The translations under genes and the position numbers were made by a program. From the NCBI GenBank assembly GCA_003169845.1, contig PNAG01000011.1, positions 155,044-219,043 of the forward strand: a DNA stretch of 64,000 nt, in the 5' to 3' direction. Below are positions 29,431-38,809 of the stretch, in pieces. This DNA comes from Candidatus Dormiibacterota bacterium. GTDB taxonomy: Bacteria; Chloroflexota; Dormibacteria; Dormibacterales; Dormibacteraceae. A model generated the notes under the pieces. That model ran no database searches and was not told the origin of the DNA. It saw nothing but the letters and a program-made list of their open reading frames with translations. The first letter of the stretch is position 1. Every line of letters starts with the position of its first letter.

Positions 29431-30236
29431 TGGCGCTGGAGCCGTTCGAGGTCCTCTACGAGGCGGACCTGCGCGAGTACAAGCTGCCGGCCGACCTGCA
29501 TCACCTTTACGGCCGCCTGGGCTTTGCCGCCCGCGTCGTGTACTCGAACTTCGTCTCCTCGCTCGACGGCGTCGTAACGCTGGGGTCCAAACCTTCCGCC
29601 GGGTCGATCATCAGCGGGAAGTACCCGGCCGACCGCTTTCTGATGGGCTTGCTGCGCGCCTGCGCGGACGCCGTGCTGATCGGCGCCGGCACCCTGCGGG
29701 CAACTCCGGGCCATCTCTGGACTCCCGGCCACGTCTTCCCGGACCTGGCCACGGAGTTCATCGCTCTTCGCAGCGCGCTGGGTCGCAGCAGGGAGCCGCA
29801 GCTCGTGGTCGTGACAGCCAGCGGCGACATCGATGCGTCGCATCCGGCCATCGTCAAAGGCGCGCTGGTCATGACCACGGCCGAGGGCGCCAGGGCGATC
29901 GGGAATCGGCTGCCCAAATCTTGTGAGGTGGTCGCGATCGGAACCGGCAAGCGCCTGGACATCGGCAAGGCGATCGCCGAACTGACCAGCCGCGGTCAGA
30001 ACGTCGTGCTCACGGAGGGCGGGCCCCACCTGATCGGTCAATTGATCGAAAGAGGCTTGCTGGACGAAGCCTTCCTCACCATCTCGCCTGTGATCGCCGG
30101 CAGGAAGGACGATAAGCGGCTCGGGATGGTGGAAGGCGTCGAGCTGCTGCCTGACCGGGGCGCCTGGAGCAAGCTGCTGAGCGTCAGGCGCCACGGCGAC
30201 CATCTGTTCCTGCGCCATCGAACCGCGCCTGCCTAG
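29430..30236 (+). CDS. RibD C-terminal-domain reductase (pyrimidine/dihydrofolate reductase-like)
   Basis: The 268-residue protein is a stand-alone RibD-C/dihydrofolate-reductase-fold enzyme. It shows VYSNFVSSLDGVVTLG near residue 38, the NADPH-binding core ADAVLIGAGTLRATPGHLW near residue 82 and VVLTEGGPHLIGQLIERGL near residue 192. No deaminase domain is present. Relatives reduce the riboflavin precursor or a pterin; one-base overlap with folE makes a pterin or dihydrofolate substrate attractive, but that is inference. The ATG at 29430 was chosen because upstream in-frame sequence shadows folE. Its stop lies inside an 18-bp perfect palindrome. Confidence 0.85.
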   Translation: MALEPFEVLYEADLREYKLPADLHHLYGRLGFAARVVYSNFVSSLDGVVTLGSKPSAGSIISGKYPADRFLMGLLRACADAVLIGAGTLRATPGHLWTPGHVFPDLATEFIALRSALGRSREPQLVVVTASGDIDASHPAIVKGALVMTTAEGARAIGNRLPKSCEVVAIGTGKRLDIGKAIAELTSRGQNVVLTEGGPHLIGQLIERGLLDEAFLTISPVIAGRKDDKRLGMVEGVELLPDRGAWSKLLSVRRHGDHLFLRHRTAPA

Positions 30237-30250
30237 AGGCGCGCCTCTAG
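30233..30250. repeat. 18-bp perfect palindrome spanning a stop codon
   Basis: CTAGAGGCG is followed directly by CGCCTCTAG, a perfect inverted repeat with no loop, overlapping the TAG of the reductase gene. It could be a protein-binding site or part of a weak transcript end; no T-run follows, so a Rho-independent terminator is not well supported. Confidence 0.6.
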
Positions 30251-30266
30251 CTATCCTTCACCCGGA

Positions 30267-31229
30267 ATGCTGACCGAACGATCGATCTCGATTGTGGTCC
30301 CCTGCTACAACGAGCAGGCGAACATCGAGGCCCTCCACGAGAGGGTGGCCGCGGTCATGGCCAAGGTGACCGCCGACTGGGAGCTCGTGTTCGTGGACAA
30401 CGGCAGCCGGGACGAGTCGCGCCGGACCTTTGCCGAGCTCGCGGCCAAGGACGAGCACGTGACCGTGCTCTCGCTGTCGAGAAATTTCGGCTCGCAGGCT
30501 GCGTATTCGTCCGGCATCGAGTACGCGAGTGGCGCGGCGGTGATCTGCATGGACGGAGATCTGCAGGATCCTCCGGAGGTCATCCCCGAGCTGGTTGCTC
30601 GCTGGCTCGAAGGCTACGAGGTCGTGTACGGCGACAGGGTCAGACGGAGGGCCGGGCTGGCGATGAGGTTGGCATACAAGGCTTTCTATCGATTGCTGCG
30701 ACGGTTTTCCTACATTGACATCCCTCTGGACGCAGGCGACTTCGGGCTGCTGGACCGGCGCGTGGTCGACATCATGAACGCGATGCCTGAGCGCAACCGG
30801 CTGATCCGCGGCCTGCGCGCATGGGTCGGCTTCCGGCAGTCAGGTGTCCCGTACGTGCGTGACGCCCGGCACGCGGGGCGCAGTAGCAACAGCTTCATCG
30901 ACCTGTTCCGCTGGGCCAGCACCGGGTTGGTCTCGTACTCGTACGCCCCACTGGAGCTGATCTCGTTGATGGCCGGCATCGTGATGGTCCTGGCTGCCGG
31001 CGCCATCGTCGTGTACACGGTCCTGTACTTCATCCGGCCCGGCGTGCCGCAGGGCTTCCAGACCCTCCTCGTGGCGGTGCTCTTCCTGGGCGCGGTCCAG
31101 CTGCTCTGCCTCAGCATCATCTCGGAATACATCGCCAAGATCTTCGAAGAGGTCAAGGCGCGGCCCAAGTACATCGTCGGCTCCGTCACCAACGCCAAGC
31201 GCGGTTCGACGGCCGGTACCGACGACTAA
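30267..31229 (+). CDS. Family 2 glycosyltransferase with C-terminal membrane anchor (GtrB/ArnC-like)
   Basis: The 320 residues start SISIVVPCYNEQANIEALHE. They continue with FVDNGSRDESR near residue 48, SRNFGSQAAYSSGIEYASG near residue 72 and the metal-binding MDGDLQDPPEVIPEL near residue 95. Two hydrophobic helices lie near residues 232-255 and 265-290. This is the layout of bactoprenol-phosphate sugar synthases such as GtrB and ArnC, which make polyprenyl-phosphate sugars at the cytoplasmic face. It follows the reductase by 30 bp and precedes the CDP-glucose genes. The sugar is unknown; it could serve the GT-C-like proteins of the locus. Confidence 0.88.
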   Translation: MLTERSISIVVPCYNEQANIEALHERVAAVMAKVTADWELVFVDNGSRDESRRTFAELAAKDEHVTVLSLSRNFGSQAAYSSGIEYASGAAVICMDGDLQDPPEVIPELVARWLEGYEVVYGDRVRRRAGLAMRLAYKAFYRLLRRFSYIDIPLDAGDFGLLDRRVVDIMNAMPERNRLIRGLRAWVGFRQSGVPYVRDARHAGRSSNSFIDLFRWASTGLVSYSYAPLELISLMAGIVMVLAAGAIVVYTVLYFIRPGVPQGFQTLLVAVLFLGAVQLLCLSIISEYIAKIFEEVKARPKYIVGSVTNAKRGSTAGTDD

Positions 31230-31267
31230 ACTGGCGCCGTGAGCGAGCCCTGGACGCAGGTTGTGAG

Positions 31268-32047
31268 TTGCAGGTAGTCATCCTGTGCGGCGGGCTCGGC
31301 ACCCGGCTGCGCGAGGAGACGGAGTTCAGGCCCAAGCCCCTCGTCGAGGTGGGTGGACATCCTCTGCTGTGGCACATCATGAAGCTGTACGCGCACCACG
31401 GCTTCAAGGACTTCGTGCTGTGTCTCGGATATCGAGGGAACATGATCAAGGAGTTCTTCCTCAACTACGAGGCGATGAAGGGCGACTTCACCATCACCCT
31501 CGGACAGGGCCACCAGGTCACCTATCACGGTGAGCACCTGGAACAGGACTTCCGGGTGACGCTGGCCGAAACCGGCGCGGATTCGATGACCGGCGGCAGG
31601 ATCAAGCGTGTGGAGCGATACATCGAGGGCGACACGTTCCTCTGCACCTACGGAGACGGCGTGGGCGACGTGGACATCAAGGCGCTGCTCGAGTTCCACC
31701 GCCGGCACGGCCGCCTCGCCACGGTGACGGCGGTGAGGCCTCAGTCGCGCTATGGAACCCTCGAGTTCGACACCGAGGGAATGGCGGTGACCCACTTCAA
31801 CGAGAAACCGTCGCTGGATGGTTTGATCAGCGCGGGCTTCTTCGTCTTCGACCGCAAGGTCCTGGACTATCTCCACGGAGACGACTGCGTCCTGGAGCGG
31901 GAGCCGCTCGAACGCCTTGCGGCCGAGGGACAGCTGATGGCCTATCAGCATCCGGGCACGTGGCAGGGAATGGACACGTACCGAGACGTGCTGCATATGA
32001 ACGAAATGTGGGCGGACGGCCGGGCGACATGGAAGGTGTGGGACTGA
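31268..32047 (+). CDS. rfbF: Glucose-1-phosphate cytidylyltransferase
   Basis: The 259-residue nucleotidyltransferase makes CDP-glucose from CTP and glucose-1-phosphate. It shows [20 protein letters not shown] with KPLVEVGG at the start, then [36 protein letters not shown] and [15 protein letters not shown], all diagnostic for RfbF rather than RmlA. The C-terminus [20 protein letters not shown] is also family-typical. The start is a TTG at 31268. It overlaps the next gene, CDP-glucose 4,6-dehydratase, by 19 nt, so the first two pathway steps are coupled. Confidence 0.95.
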   Translation: MQVVILCGGLGTRLREETEFRPKPLVEVGGHPLLWHIMKLYAHHGFKDFVLCLGYRGNMIKEFFLNYEAMKGDFTITLGQGHQVTYHGEHLEQDFRVTLAETGADSMTGGRIKRVERYIEGDTFLCTYGDGVGDVDIKALLEFHRRHGRLATVTAVRPQSRYGTLEFDTEGMAVTHFNEKPSLDGLISAGFFVFDRKVLDYLHGDDCVLEREPLERLAAEGQLMAYQHPGTWQGMDTYRDVLHMNEMWADGRATWKVWD

Positions 32048-33087
32048 GCCCCGCGCAGCCGTCTCGCGAGACCGGGGACCGCAAGTTCTGGACCGACCGT
32101 CCAACGCTTGTGACCGGTGCGACAGGGTTCGCCGGGTCGTGGCTGGTGCAGCGATTGCACGAGCTGGGCGCCGACGTGGTGTGCCTCGTCCGGGATTGGT
32201 CGCCTCAGAGCCACCTCGTCCGCAGCGGCCTGATCGACAGCGTGAAACGCGTGCGTGGTGACGTCTGCGACCAGGCGCTCATCGAACGAGTGCTTGGCGA
32301 GTACGAGGTGGACACTGTCTTTCACCTGGCTGCGCAGACGATCGTCGGGATCGCGAACCGCAACCCGGTCAGCACCCTGCAGACCAACATTGGCGGCACG
32401 TGGTCGGTGCTGGAGGCGACGCGGCGCAGCCCGGCCGTCAAGAACATCGTCGTCGCCTCCTCGGACAAGGCCTATGGCGACACGGAAGGACGGTATGGCG
32501 AGGACACGCCGCTGCGGGGACGCCATCCCTATGACGTGAGCAAATCGTGCGCCGACCTGATCGCTCAGGCCTACGCCATCACCTACAAGCTGCCTGTGAC
32601 CATCACGCGCTGCGGAAACTTCTACGGTGGCGGCGACCTCAACTGGAACCGGATCGTCCCCGGCACCATCCGGTCGGTGCTCCGCGGCCAGGCTCCGGTG
32701 ATTCGGTCGGACGGCAGCCCTGTGCGGGACTACTTCTACGTCGAGGACGGAGCCGCCGCTTACATCAGGCTGGCGGAGGCCATGGCGTCGAACCCAGAGC
32801 TCGGGGGCCAGGCTTTCAACTTCTCCAACGAGGCGGAGATCTCGGTGCTCGACGTCACCCGGCTGATCCTCCGTCTAATGGGCAGCTCGCTCGAGCCGGA
32901 GGTTCGCAACCATGCGTCCAACGAGATCGGATATCAAGCGCTGAACGCTGCCAGGGCGCGCGAGACGCTTGGTTGGAAGCCGATGTTCAGCCTGGAGCAG
33001 GCGATGGGGCAGACCATCGAGTGGTACAAGCAGTTCTTCGCCGATCCGTCGAACGAATTGGTGCCGGCGCACACAAACCTCGCCTAA
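32029..33087 (+). CDS. rfbG: CDP-glucose 4,6-dehydratase
   Basis: The 352-residue SDR enzyme converts CDP-D-glucose to CDP-4-keto-6-deoxy-D-glucose. It has [17 protein letters not shown] near residue 27, the family stretch [20 protein letters not shown] near residue 92, [10 protein letters not shown] near residue 133 and the catalytic [15 protein letters not shown] (YxxxK) near residue 158, then [19 protein letters not shown]. The ATG at 32029 lies inside the end of rfbF; longer in-frame starts only shadow it. Its product is the expected substrate of the RfbH-type dehydrase at 38796-40154. Confidence 0.95.
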   Translation: MEGVGLSPAQPSRETGDRKFWTDRPTLVTGATGFAGSWLVQRLHELGADVVCLVRDWSPQSHLVRSGLIDSVKRVRGDVCDQALIERVLGEYEVDTVFHLAAQTIVGIANRNPVSTLQTNIGGTWSVLEATRRSPAVKNIVVASSDKAYGDTEGRYGEDTPLRGRHPYDVSKSCADLIAQAYAITYKLPVTITRCGNFYGGGDLNWNRIVPGTIRSVLRGQAPVIRSDGSPVRDYFYVEDGAAAYIRLAEAMASNPELGGQAFNFSNEAEISVLDVTRLILRLMGSSLEPEVRNHASNEIGYQALNAARARETLGWKPMFSLEQAMGQTIEWYKQFFADPSNELVPAHTNLA

Positions 33088-33151
33088 GTGACGTTGTTGA
33101 TGCAGTCAGGGTGACGTTTCTCAGAACTACCCCAGAACCATTTGACTCCCC

Positions 33152-33180
33152 TTGACAAGCTGAATCCAAGGTGATAGGAA
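33152..33180 (+). promoter_or_regulatory. Candidate promoter for the propeller surface-protein gene
   Basis: A consensus TTGACA at 33152-33157 is followed, 17 bases later, by TAGGAA at 33175-33180, a weak -10. It lies in the 210-bp gap between rfbG and the propeller gene, about 118 bp before the GTG start, leaving a long 5' leader. Confidence 0.4.
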
Positions 33181-33297
33181 GGCATCGTTTGGTTAGGCCG
33201 GACACTTAAGAGCATGTGCTGTGGGCTCGTGGCTGGCCGAGACCGGCTGATTTGCAGGCCCGAGGGTTTGGCGCCAGCGATAGGAGGGGTGGAGAAG

Positions 33298-35838
33298 GTG
33301 GGTTCTAGAAACCATCGGGTCCTGGGTGTCGCCTGCGGTGCCGCATTCACCATCGCGATGATGGTCGACACCCGAGCATCTGCTGCAGCGATCACGACCG
33401 CTGATTTTCCCATCCCCACCGCCAACAGCAATCCTGTTGAAATCACCCCGGGTCCAGACGGCAACCTCTGGTTCACCGAACAGTCGGGTAACAATATCGG
33501 ACGGATAACGACCAGCGGGGCGATTACCGAATTCGCTGCCCTCACGACTAACAGCGAGCCATGGGGCATCACAGCCGGACCGGACGGCAACCTCTGGTTT
33601 ACCGAACGGGCGGGCCAGAACATCGGGCGGATCACGACCCAGGGGGTGATCACCGAGTTCGTCATCCCGAATGCCACCAACTGCTCTCCTGACATCGTTG
33701 CCGGATCGGACGGCAACCTCTGGTTCACCGAATGCAACAACATCGGACGCATCACGACCGGCGGGGTCATCACCGAGTTCCCAGTGCCGACCGGTGGAGC
33801 CGCGGGCATCGCCGCTGGACCAGACGGTAACGTCTGGTTCACTGAAACCTCCAACAACATCGGGCTGATCACGCCGGCTGGAGCGATCACCGAATTCGCG
33901 GTCCCCACCGCCAGCAGCGTGCCTTGGGAAATTGCCGCCGGACCGGACGGCAACCTCTGGTTCACCGAGAGATTCGGCAACAAGATCGGGCAAATAACGA
34001 CTGCGGGGGTGATTACCGAATTCACGGTCCCGACGGCTAATACCGGCCCATGGGACATCGCCGCCGGACCGGACGGCAACATGTGGTTCACGGAACGGGG
34101 CAGTGTTAGTTTCGGAGGGCGCATAACTACGGCCGGGACGATTACCGAGTTCGCTCTCCCGAGCGGCGACTTCACTCCCGGAGGCATCGCTGCTGGACCG
34201 GACGGGAACATCTGGTTCACTAGCTCGGGGGGCAACAGGATAGTCAAGGTCGCCCTCCCGCCTCCTGCACCGACCGGCCTGCGTGCGGTACCTGGCGACG
34301 GCGAGGCGACGGTAACCTGGACACCGCCGCCGAGCGGCACGTCGATCACCGGATATACGATCGTTGCTTCACCTGGCGGAGCGACGACGACCGTGAGTCC
34401 GGTGGTGCCGGCGGCAACCGTCACTGGTCTCACCAACGGCACGCCATACACCTTCACGGTGGCCGCGATCAACGCCGCCGGAAGCGGGCCGGCCTCAGTG
34501 GCGTCGGCCGTTGTCACGCCGATTGTTGTGGCGCAGGGACCGTCGGTCGCGGTGCTCCCGGCGATGAGCAACGAAGGGTACGGCGGCTACCTGACCACCG
34601 CTTATCTGAAGAACACGAGCGGCAGCGCGGCGAACATCCGGGTCCAGTATTTCGACACCTCAGGGCTAGGTGTGGGCTCCGGCAACTCGGTCGCCGGGCT
34701 GATGCCGGGCGCGACCTGGACGCTGCGCACTGACAACGGGGATTCGCTTGCCGCGACACAGGCGGGTTCCGCGGTGGTCTACTCCGACCAGCCACTCGCT
34801 GTCTTCGTCAATGAGTTCGCGCCCGGCAACACCTCGGACGCCACCAGCTACAGCGCGATCAATGTGACCTCAGGCATCGGCAGCACCCTTTACGCGCCCG
34901 CGATCGCCAACAACGCCTATGGCGGCTACACCACCGGCATCGGCCTGGTCAGCCTCGCGACAGGCCCGACCAGCATCACTGTCACCTACCGCGACGGGAC
35001 CGGGGCGACGATCGCCACGCAGACCCTGCCCAACGTCGCTGCGGGCGCCTATCAGGGTATCTACTCAGGAGCTGCCGGCCTACCCAGCGGTTTTGCCGGT
35101 ACGGCCACCGTCGCGAGCTCGGGCGGCAACCTCGCCGCAGTGGTGAACGAGACCGGCCCGGGCAATCAGTTCAGCTCCTACGACGCGGTGCCCGCGGGCA
35201 GCACCACGCTGTACGCCCCGGCGGCCTTGCGCAATGCTTACGGCGGATACAACACCGGGATGGGGATCCAGAACACGACCGGCGGCCCGGGCACGGTGAC
35301 GATCACCTACTACGACGCCAGCGGCAACCCAACCGTGACCACCCATCCGATCGCGGCCAACGGCTATGTGGGTGTCTACCAGGGCGCAGACATTCCGACC
35401 GATGGGGCATACACGGCCAAGCTGACGAGCACGGTGGCGATCGACGCGATCGTGAACGAGGTCGCCGCCTCGACCACCAGCGCCCAGCAGTCGACCGCGT
35501 ACGACACCTTCGACGCCGGCAGTTCGAGCCTGAATCTGCCCCTGGTCGAGAGCGCCGGCGCGGACGGCTGGAGCACGGGCGAGGGGATCATGAACGCGGG
35601 CACCGCTGCGACCACCGTCACCGTGACGTATTTCGACACCGCGACCGGCGCCCAGGTCGGAAGTTCCCAGAGCCTGCCTCTGCAGCCCAACGCTTTCTGG
35701 GGTCTGTATCAGCCGGCAGGCGGGCTGCCCAACGGCACACGGGCAAGCGCGCTCGTGACCACCACGAGCGGGGGTCAGCTCGCGGTGATCTGCAACGAAT
35801 CGAACGCGACCTCGCTCATGAGCTACGGCGCCGAGTAA
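33298..35838 (+). CDS. Secreted Vgb-type beta-propeller protein with FN3 and C-terminal repeats
   Basis: The 846-residue protein starts with a signal peptide (basic residues, then a hydrophobic core, cut near ASAAAITT). Seven propeller-like units of about 40-45 residues follow, each with GPDGNLWFTE and IGRITT-x-G-x-ITEF, the pattern of virginiamycin B lyase-like propellers. A fibronectin type III domain (PAPTGLRAVPGDGEATVTW) comes next. The last 440 residues are four Gly/Ala/Thr-rich units of about 100 residues with the recurring YGGY and VTYxD motifs. It is probably a surface or secreted binding protein; true streptogramin lyase activity is not implied. GTG 33298 was chosen over ATG 33214 because AGGAGGGG lies 8 bases upstream. 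Confidence 0.8.
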   Translation: MGSRNHRVLGVACGAAFTIAMMVDTRASAAAITTADFPIPTANSNPVEITPGPDGNLWFTEQSGNNIGRITTSGAITEFAALTTNSEPWGITAGPDGNLWFTERAGQNIGRITTQGVITEFVIPNATNCSPDIVAGSDGNLWFTECNNIGRITTGGVITEFPVPTGGAAGIAAGPDGNVWFTETSNNIGLITPAGAITEFAVPTASSVPWEIAAGPDGNLWFTERFGNKIGQITTAGVITEFTVPTANTGPWDIAAGPDGNMWFTERGSVSFGGRITTAGTITEFALPSGDFTPGGIAAGPDGNIWFTSSGGNRIVKVALPPPAPTGLRAVPGDGEATVTWTPPPSGTSITGYTIVASPGGATTTVSPVVPAATVTGLTNGTPYTFTVAAINAAGSGPASVASAVVTPIVVAQGPSVAVLPAMSNEGYGGYLTTAYLKNTSGSAANIRVQYFDTSGLGVGSGNSVAGLMPGATWTLRTDNGDSLAATQAGSAVVYSDQPLAVFVNEFAPGNTSDATSYSAINVTSGIGSTLYAPAIANNAYGGYTTGIGLVSLATGPTSITVTYRDGTGATIATQTLPNVAAGAYQGIYSGAAGLPSGFAGTATVASSGGNLAAVVNETGPGNQFSSYDAVPAGSTTLYAPAALRNAYGGYNTGMGIQNTTGGPGTVTITYYDASGNPTVTTHPIAANGYVGVYQGADIPTDGAYTAKLTSTVAIDAIVNEVAASTTSAQQSTAYDTFDAGSSSLNLPLVESAGADGWSTGEGIMNAGTAATTVTVTYFDTATGAQVGSSQSLPLQPNAFWGLYQPAGGLPNGTRASALVTTTSGGQLAVICNESNATSLMSYGAE

Positions 35839-35880
35839 TCCCAAATGCATGGCCAACCTTCTTGATGGCCGCGTCTCGAA

Positions 35881-36864
35881 TCAGCTGAAGTGCGCTTCCA
35901 CCTGTTGTGCCACGTCGTCGAGCCTCGGGTAGTGCGCGTCCTCTAAGAAGGCGCTCGAAGGCGTCTGCTCATCCTTGCGGTGCACGCTGAGCAGCCGGCG
36001 CTGCAAAGGGGACGCCTCGGAGATCACGCGCGCCACCTCCGCGCTCAACCCGAAACCTGGCCAGCCGATGTCGAAGACCGCCACCCGGCCGGTGCGAGCC
36101 GCGCACGAGCGGATGGTCTCCTCGTCGAGCGGCCGGGCCGTTCGAAGGTCGATGACCTCCGCGGAGATTCCGCTCGCGGCAACCTGGTCGGCGACGCGAA
36201 GGGCGAACGACACCATGCTCGAGATGGCGAAGAACGTCACGTCAGTGCCCGCCCGCGCGACTCGCGCCTCACCAAACGGAATGGGTTCGACCACCGCCGG
36301 GACGTCCTCCGCGCCTGCGAAAACGCCACGGTCATCGATCACGATCGTCGTCAGGTTCGAGCGCAGGGCGGTCAGCAGCAGGCCGGCGCCTTCGAGCGGC
36401 GATGAGGGCAGCACCACCTCCAGTCCCGGCACGTTCGCGAACATGGAGTAAAGAGCCCCCGAGTGCTGCGCAGCCTGGCCCCAGCCACGCCCGATGAGCG
36501 CCCGGATGGTCAACGGTACCGATGCCTGGTAGCCGGTCATCGCCGGCCAGCGCGCGGCGTGGTTGATGATCTGGTTCATCGCCAGCATCAGGAAATCAAC
36601 CCGAAGGCTGACAAACACGGGCCGGTAGCCCATCAACGCCGACCCGATCCCGAGTCCGACCAGGGCGTCCTCACAGTTGGGGACGTCGAAGCACCTGGCC
36701 TCGCCGAACCGGGCGGCGATGCCGTCGGTTGAGTTGAGGTAGGCGCCCGTGTCGTTGATGCCTTCGCCGTAGACGAAGACTCGCGTGTCGCGCTCCATCT
36801 CCTGCTTGAGCGCGTGCACGACGGCGCCGGCGTAGTCGACGCGCAACGTGTCTGGGCTGACCAT
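35881..36864 (-). CDS. Pyruvate dehydrogenase E1 beta-like TPP enzyme subunit in sugar cluster
   Basis: The 327-residue protein is homologous to E1 beta/transketolase C-terminal halves. It shows FVYGEGINDTGAYLN, then FDVPNCEDALVGLGIGSALM near residue 65, VDFLMLAMNQIINHAARW, and the C-terminal transketolase domain with DVTFFAISSMVSFAL and VEVIDLRTARPLDEE-like sequence. It overlaps the E1 alpha-like gene by one base (TGATG). No E2 or E3 is adjacent; its neighbours are a sugar epimerase and the RfbH-type dehydrase. I infer that with the alpha subunit it transfers a two-carbon unit to a CDP-4-keto-3,6-dideoxysugar, by analogy with PDH-like pairs in branched deoxysugar pathways. Ordinary 2-oxoacid oxidation remains possible. 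Confidence 0.8.
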   Translation of the reverse strand: MVSPDTLRVDYAGAVVHALKQEMERDTRVFVYGEGINDTGAYLNSTDGIAARFGEARCFDVPNCEDALVGLGIGSALMGYRPVFVSLRVDFLMLAMNQIINHAARWPAMTGYQASVPLTIRALIGRGWGQAAQHSGALYSMFANVPGLEVVLPSSPLEGAGLLLTALRSNLTTIVIDDRGVFAGAEDVPAVVEPIPFGEARVARAGTDVTFFAISSMVSFALRVADQVAASGISAEVIDLRTARPLDEETIRSCAARTGRVAVFDIGWPGFGLSAEVARVISEASPLQRRLLSVHRKDEQTPSSAFLEDAHYPRLDDVAQQVEAHFS

Positions 36865-37859
36865 CAAACCGTGTGCGACTTGGGGGGTGGGGGGGCGACC
36901 AGGCCCGCGACGGCGTTGCGGTCTTCGAACGCGGCGTTCGCCCGCCGGAACTCGGCCGCAATCCTCGTTGGGACACCCTCCAGGATCTCGATGCACTCGC
37001 CGCGGAGCTGCGGCTCGTCGCGCAGGATGGCGCCCACGCAGGAGGCGATGGGATCGCGTGTCGCGCCATTGGCCGCCTCGGCGAGCATCGCGCCCGTGTC
37101 GATCGGGTCGATCGTGCTCACTGGCCCGACGTGGGCGCAGAGCCGGTCAGCGGTCAGCGCAAGGACAGCCGGCTGAGAGGTCGAGCGTACGTGGTCCAGG
37201 ACCTCCGCAGCCGCCCGCCGGACTGCGAACACGTCCACCGCGTCGGCGTTCGCCGCGACCAGGCCGAATGCCCGCGCTTTCGCCGAGATGTCGGTCTGCG
37301 CCTGCCTGGCGGCCAGCGGCGTGTTGGTGGACAGGCCGTTGTTCTCGCAGACGAAGAGCACCGGCAACTTCAGGACCGCGGCAAGGTTGAGGGCCTCGAA
37401 AAAAGAACCTTCGTCGCTCGCCCCGTCGCCCGAGAATCCGACGGCGACGGCACGGCGCCCATCGAGCTTGCAGCCAAGGCCGAGACCGACCGCGATGGGT
37501 GTGGAGCCTGGGAGCACCGCCGACGCACCCATGAAGTTGGCCTCGCCTGAAAACAGGTGCATCGAGCCGCCGTAGCCGCGGCTGCAGCCTGACTCCAGTC
37601 CATACAGCTCGTCGATCATGGCTCCGACACTGCCGCCCTTGGCCAGGTAGTGCGCGTGATCCCTGTGAGTCGAGACCGCCACGTCCTCGGGGCGGCAAAC
37701 GTTGAGAACGCCGACGGCCATTGCCTCCTGGCCGATGCTGAGGTGGACCGGACCGCGGATGTTGCGGTTTGAGTACTCGGCGCAGATGCCTTCCTCGACC
37801 GCCCGGATGACCACCATCCGCTCGAGGCACTCGAGCGCAACCTCGGCAGTTACATCCAC
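36864..37859 (-). CDS. Pyruvate dehydrogenase E1 alpha-like TPP-binding subunit in sugar cluster
   Basis: The 331-residue protein carries the TPP-binding motif GDGASDEGSFFEALNLAAVL ending ENN near residue 165, HLSIGQEAMAVGVLN near residue 45, THRDHAHYLAKGGS near residue 70 and GYGGSMHLFSGEANFMGAS. This matches E1 alpha of pyruvate or acetoin dehydrogenases. The GTG start at 37859 is supported by AAAGGAG eight bases upstream; an extension to 37952 would only shadow the epimerase gene. Its start lies within the last 10 bp of the epimerase gene, so it is the middle of a tightly coupled operon RfbH-epimerase-E1alpha-E1beta. A second, complete PDH set at 58.6-63.6 kb makes a housekeeping role less likely. 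Confidence 0.85.
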   Translation of the reverse strand: MDVTAEVALECLERMVVIRAVEEGICAEYSNRNIRGPVHLSIGQEAMAVGVLNVCRPEDVAVSTHRDHAHYLAKGGSVGAMIDELYGLESGCSRGYGGSMHLFSGEANFMGASAVLPGSTPIAVGLGLGCKLDGRRAVAVGFSGDGASDEGSFFEALNLAAVLKLPVLFVCENNGLSTNTPLAARQAQTDISAKARAFGLVAANADAVDVFAVRRAAAEVLDHVRSTSQPAVLALTADRLCAHVGPVSTIDPIDTGAMLAEAANGATRDPIASCVGAILRDEPQLRGECIEILEGVPTRIAAEFRRANAAFEDRNAVAGLVAPPPPKSHTV

Positions 37860-38809
37860 GGGGCGTTCTCCTTTGAATATCTGCTGAGGTTTCGCCGGTA
37901 CCACTCGACGCACCCGGCGAGGCCCGTTTCCAGAGCCACCTTGGGCGACCAACCGGTCGCGAGCTCGAGGGCTCGCGGGTCACCCCGAAGCCCAACCGGC
38001 GAGAGGTTCGGAACCACCTCGCCGAGGCCGATCTCCAGGCGAGGATCGATCATATCGCGGATCGCGAGGGCCACCTCGCGAACCGGGCGGTGCTCTCCGG
38101 AGGCAAGCACGTAAGTGCCGGCGCACGATTCCGTCCAGGCGGCCGCCCGAATCGCGGCGCATGCGTCGGCGACATGCAGAAAGTCACCTGGCTGGCGGCC
38201 TTCCGTCAGGGCCGGCCGCACGCCGCGCAGCAAGCTCAGTATCACGTGAGGAATCAGATACGAGGCTCTGTCGGCCGGACCGTAAGCCGTGAGCAGGCGG
38301 AGCCAGACGTGCCGGAGCGACCGCGTGGCGCACAGCTCCCGGGTCTGCCGCCCGGCTGACAGCTTGGCCGTGCCGTATGCGGTCGCAGGCAGGGTCGGGG
38401 TCGACTCGTCCAGCACGGAGCCGGTCGGTCCGTACTCGGCCTGGCTCCCGAGCCCGATCCACGTGCCGGCACCCGCCTGAGCCGCCAGCTCGACCAGCTC
38501 GAGGGCCTGGACCAGGTTCTCGGTGATCTGGCGTGGGTCGTCACGTCCCTCCGGTCCAGAGCCGGACCAGCCGAGGTGGTACACGACGTCGGGACTGAAG
38601 CGGGCGAGTGGCTGCCTGAAGGCGGTGGGTTCGGAAAGCCGCCCGACGATGGTCTCGACGCGGTCGCGCACGTCTGCGATCCGCCACGGGTCGCTCTCGG
38701 GCCGCATGAGGATTGCCACGGCGTCTCCCGATTCGACGAGGTGGCGAACGAGGTGCGAGCCGATGAAGCCGGTTGCCCCGGTGACGAACGCCCGCCTACT
38801 GGCGCGCAG
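37850..38809 (-). CDS. NAD-dependent sugar epimerase/reductase with apparent CTG start
   Basis: The roughly 319-residue SDR protein reads [20 protein letters not shown] at its N-terminus, then [30 protein letters not shown] and [15 protein letters not shown] (YxxxK). It probably reduces or epimerises the keto-sugar made in this cluster, comparable to the reductase YerF in yersiniose synthesis. The Rossmann motif lies upstream of the first canonical start (GTG 38719), so that start would destroy the cofactor site. The frame upstream contains no ATG, GTG or TTG; CTG at 38809, overlapping the end of the RfbH gene by 14 nt, is the best candidate. Confidence 0.8.
   Translation of the reverse strand: MRASRRAFVTGATGFIGSHLVRHLVESGDAVAILMRPESDPWRIADVRDRVETIVGRLSEPTAFRQPLARFSPDVVYHLGWSGSGPEGRDDPRQITENLVQALELVELAAQAGAGTWIGLGSQAEYGPTGSVLDESTPTLPATAYGTAKLSAGRQTRELCATRSLRHVWLRLLTAYGPADRASYLIPHVILSLLRGVRPALTEGRQPGDFLHVADACAAIRAAAWTESCAGTYVLASGEHRPVREVALAIRDMIDPRLEIGLGEVVPNLSPVGLRGDPRALELATGWSPKVALETGLAGCVEWYRRNLSRYSKENAPWM

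Noticed and set aside
33298..34250. Virginiamycin B lyase (antibiotic resistance) call for the propeller protein
   Set aside because: The repeat pattern is Vgb-like, but the protein is secreted and has extra FN3 and repeat domains; the family signature alone does not establish lyase activity.
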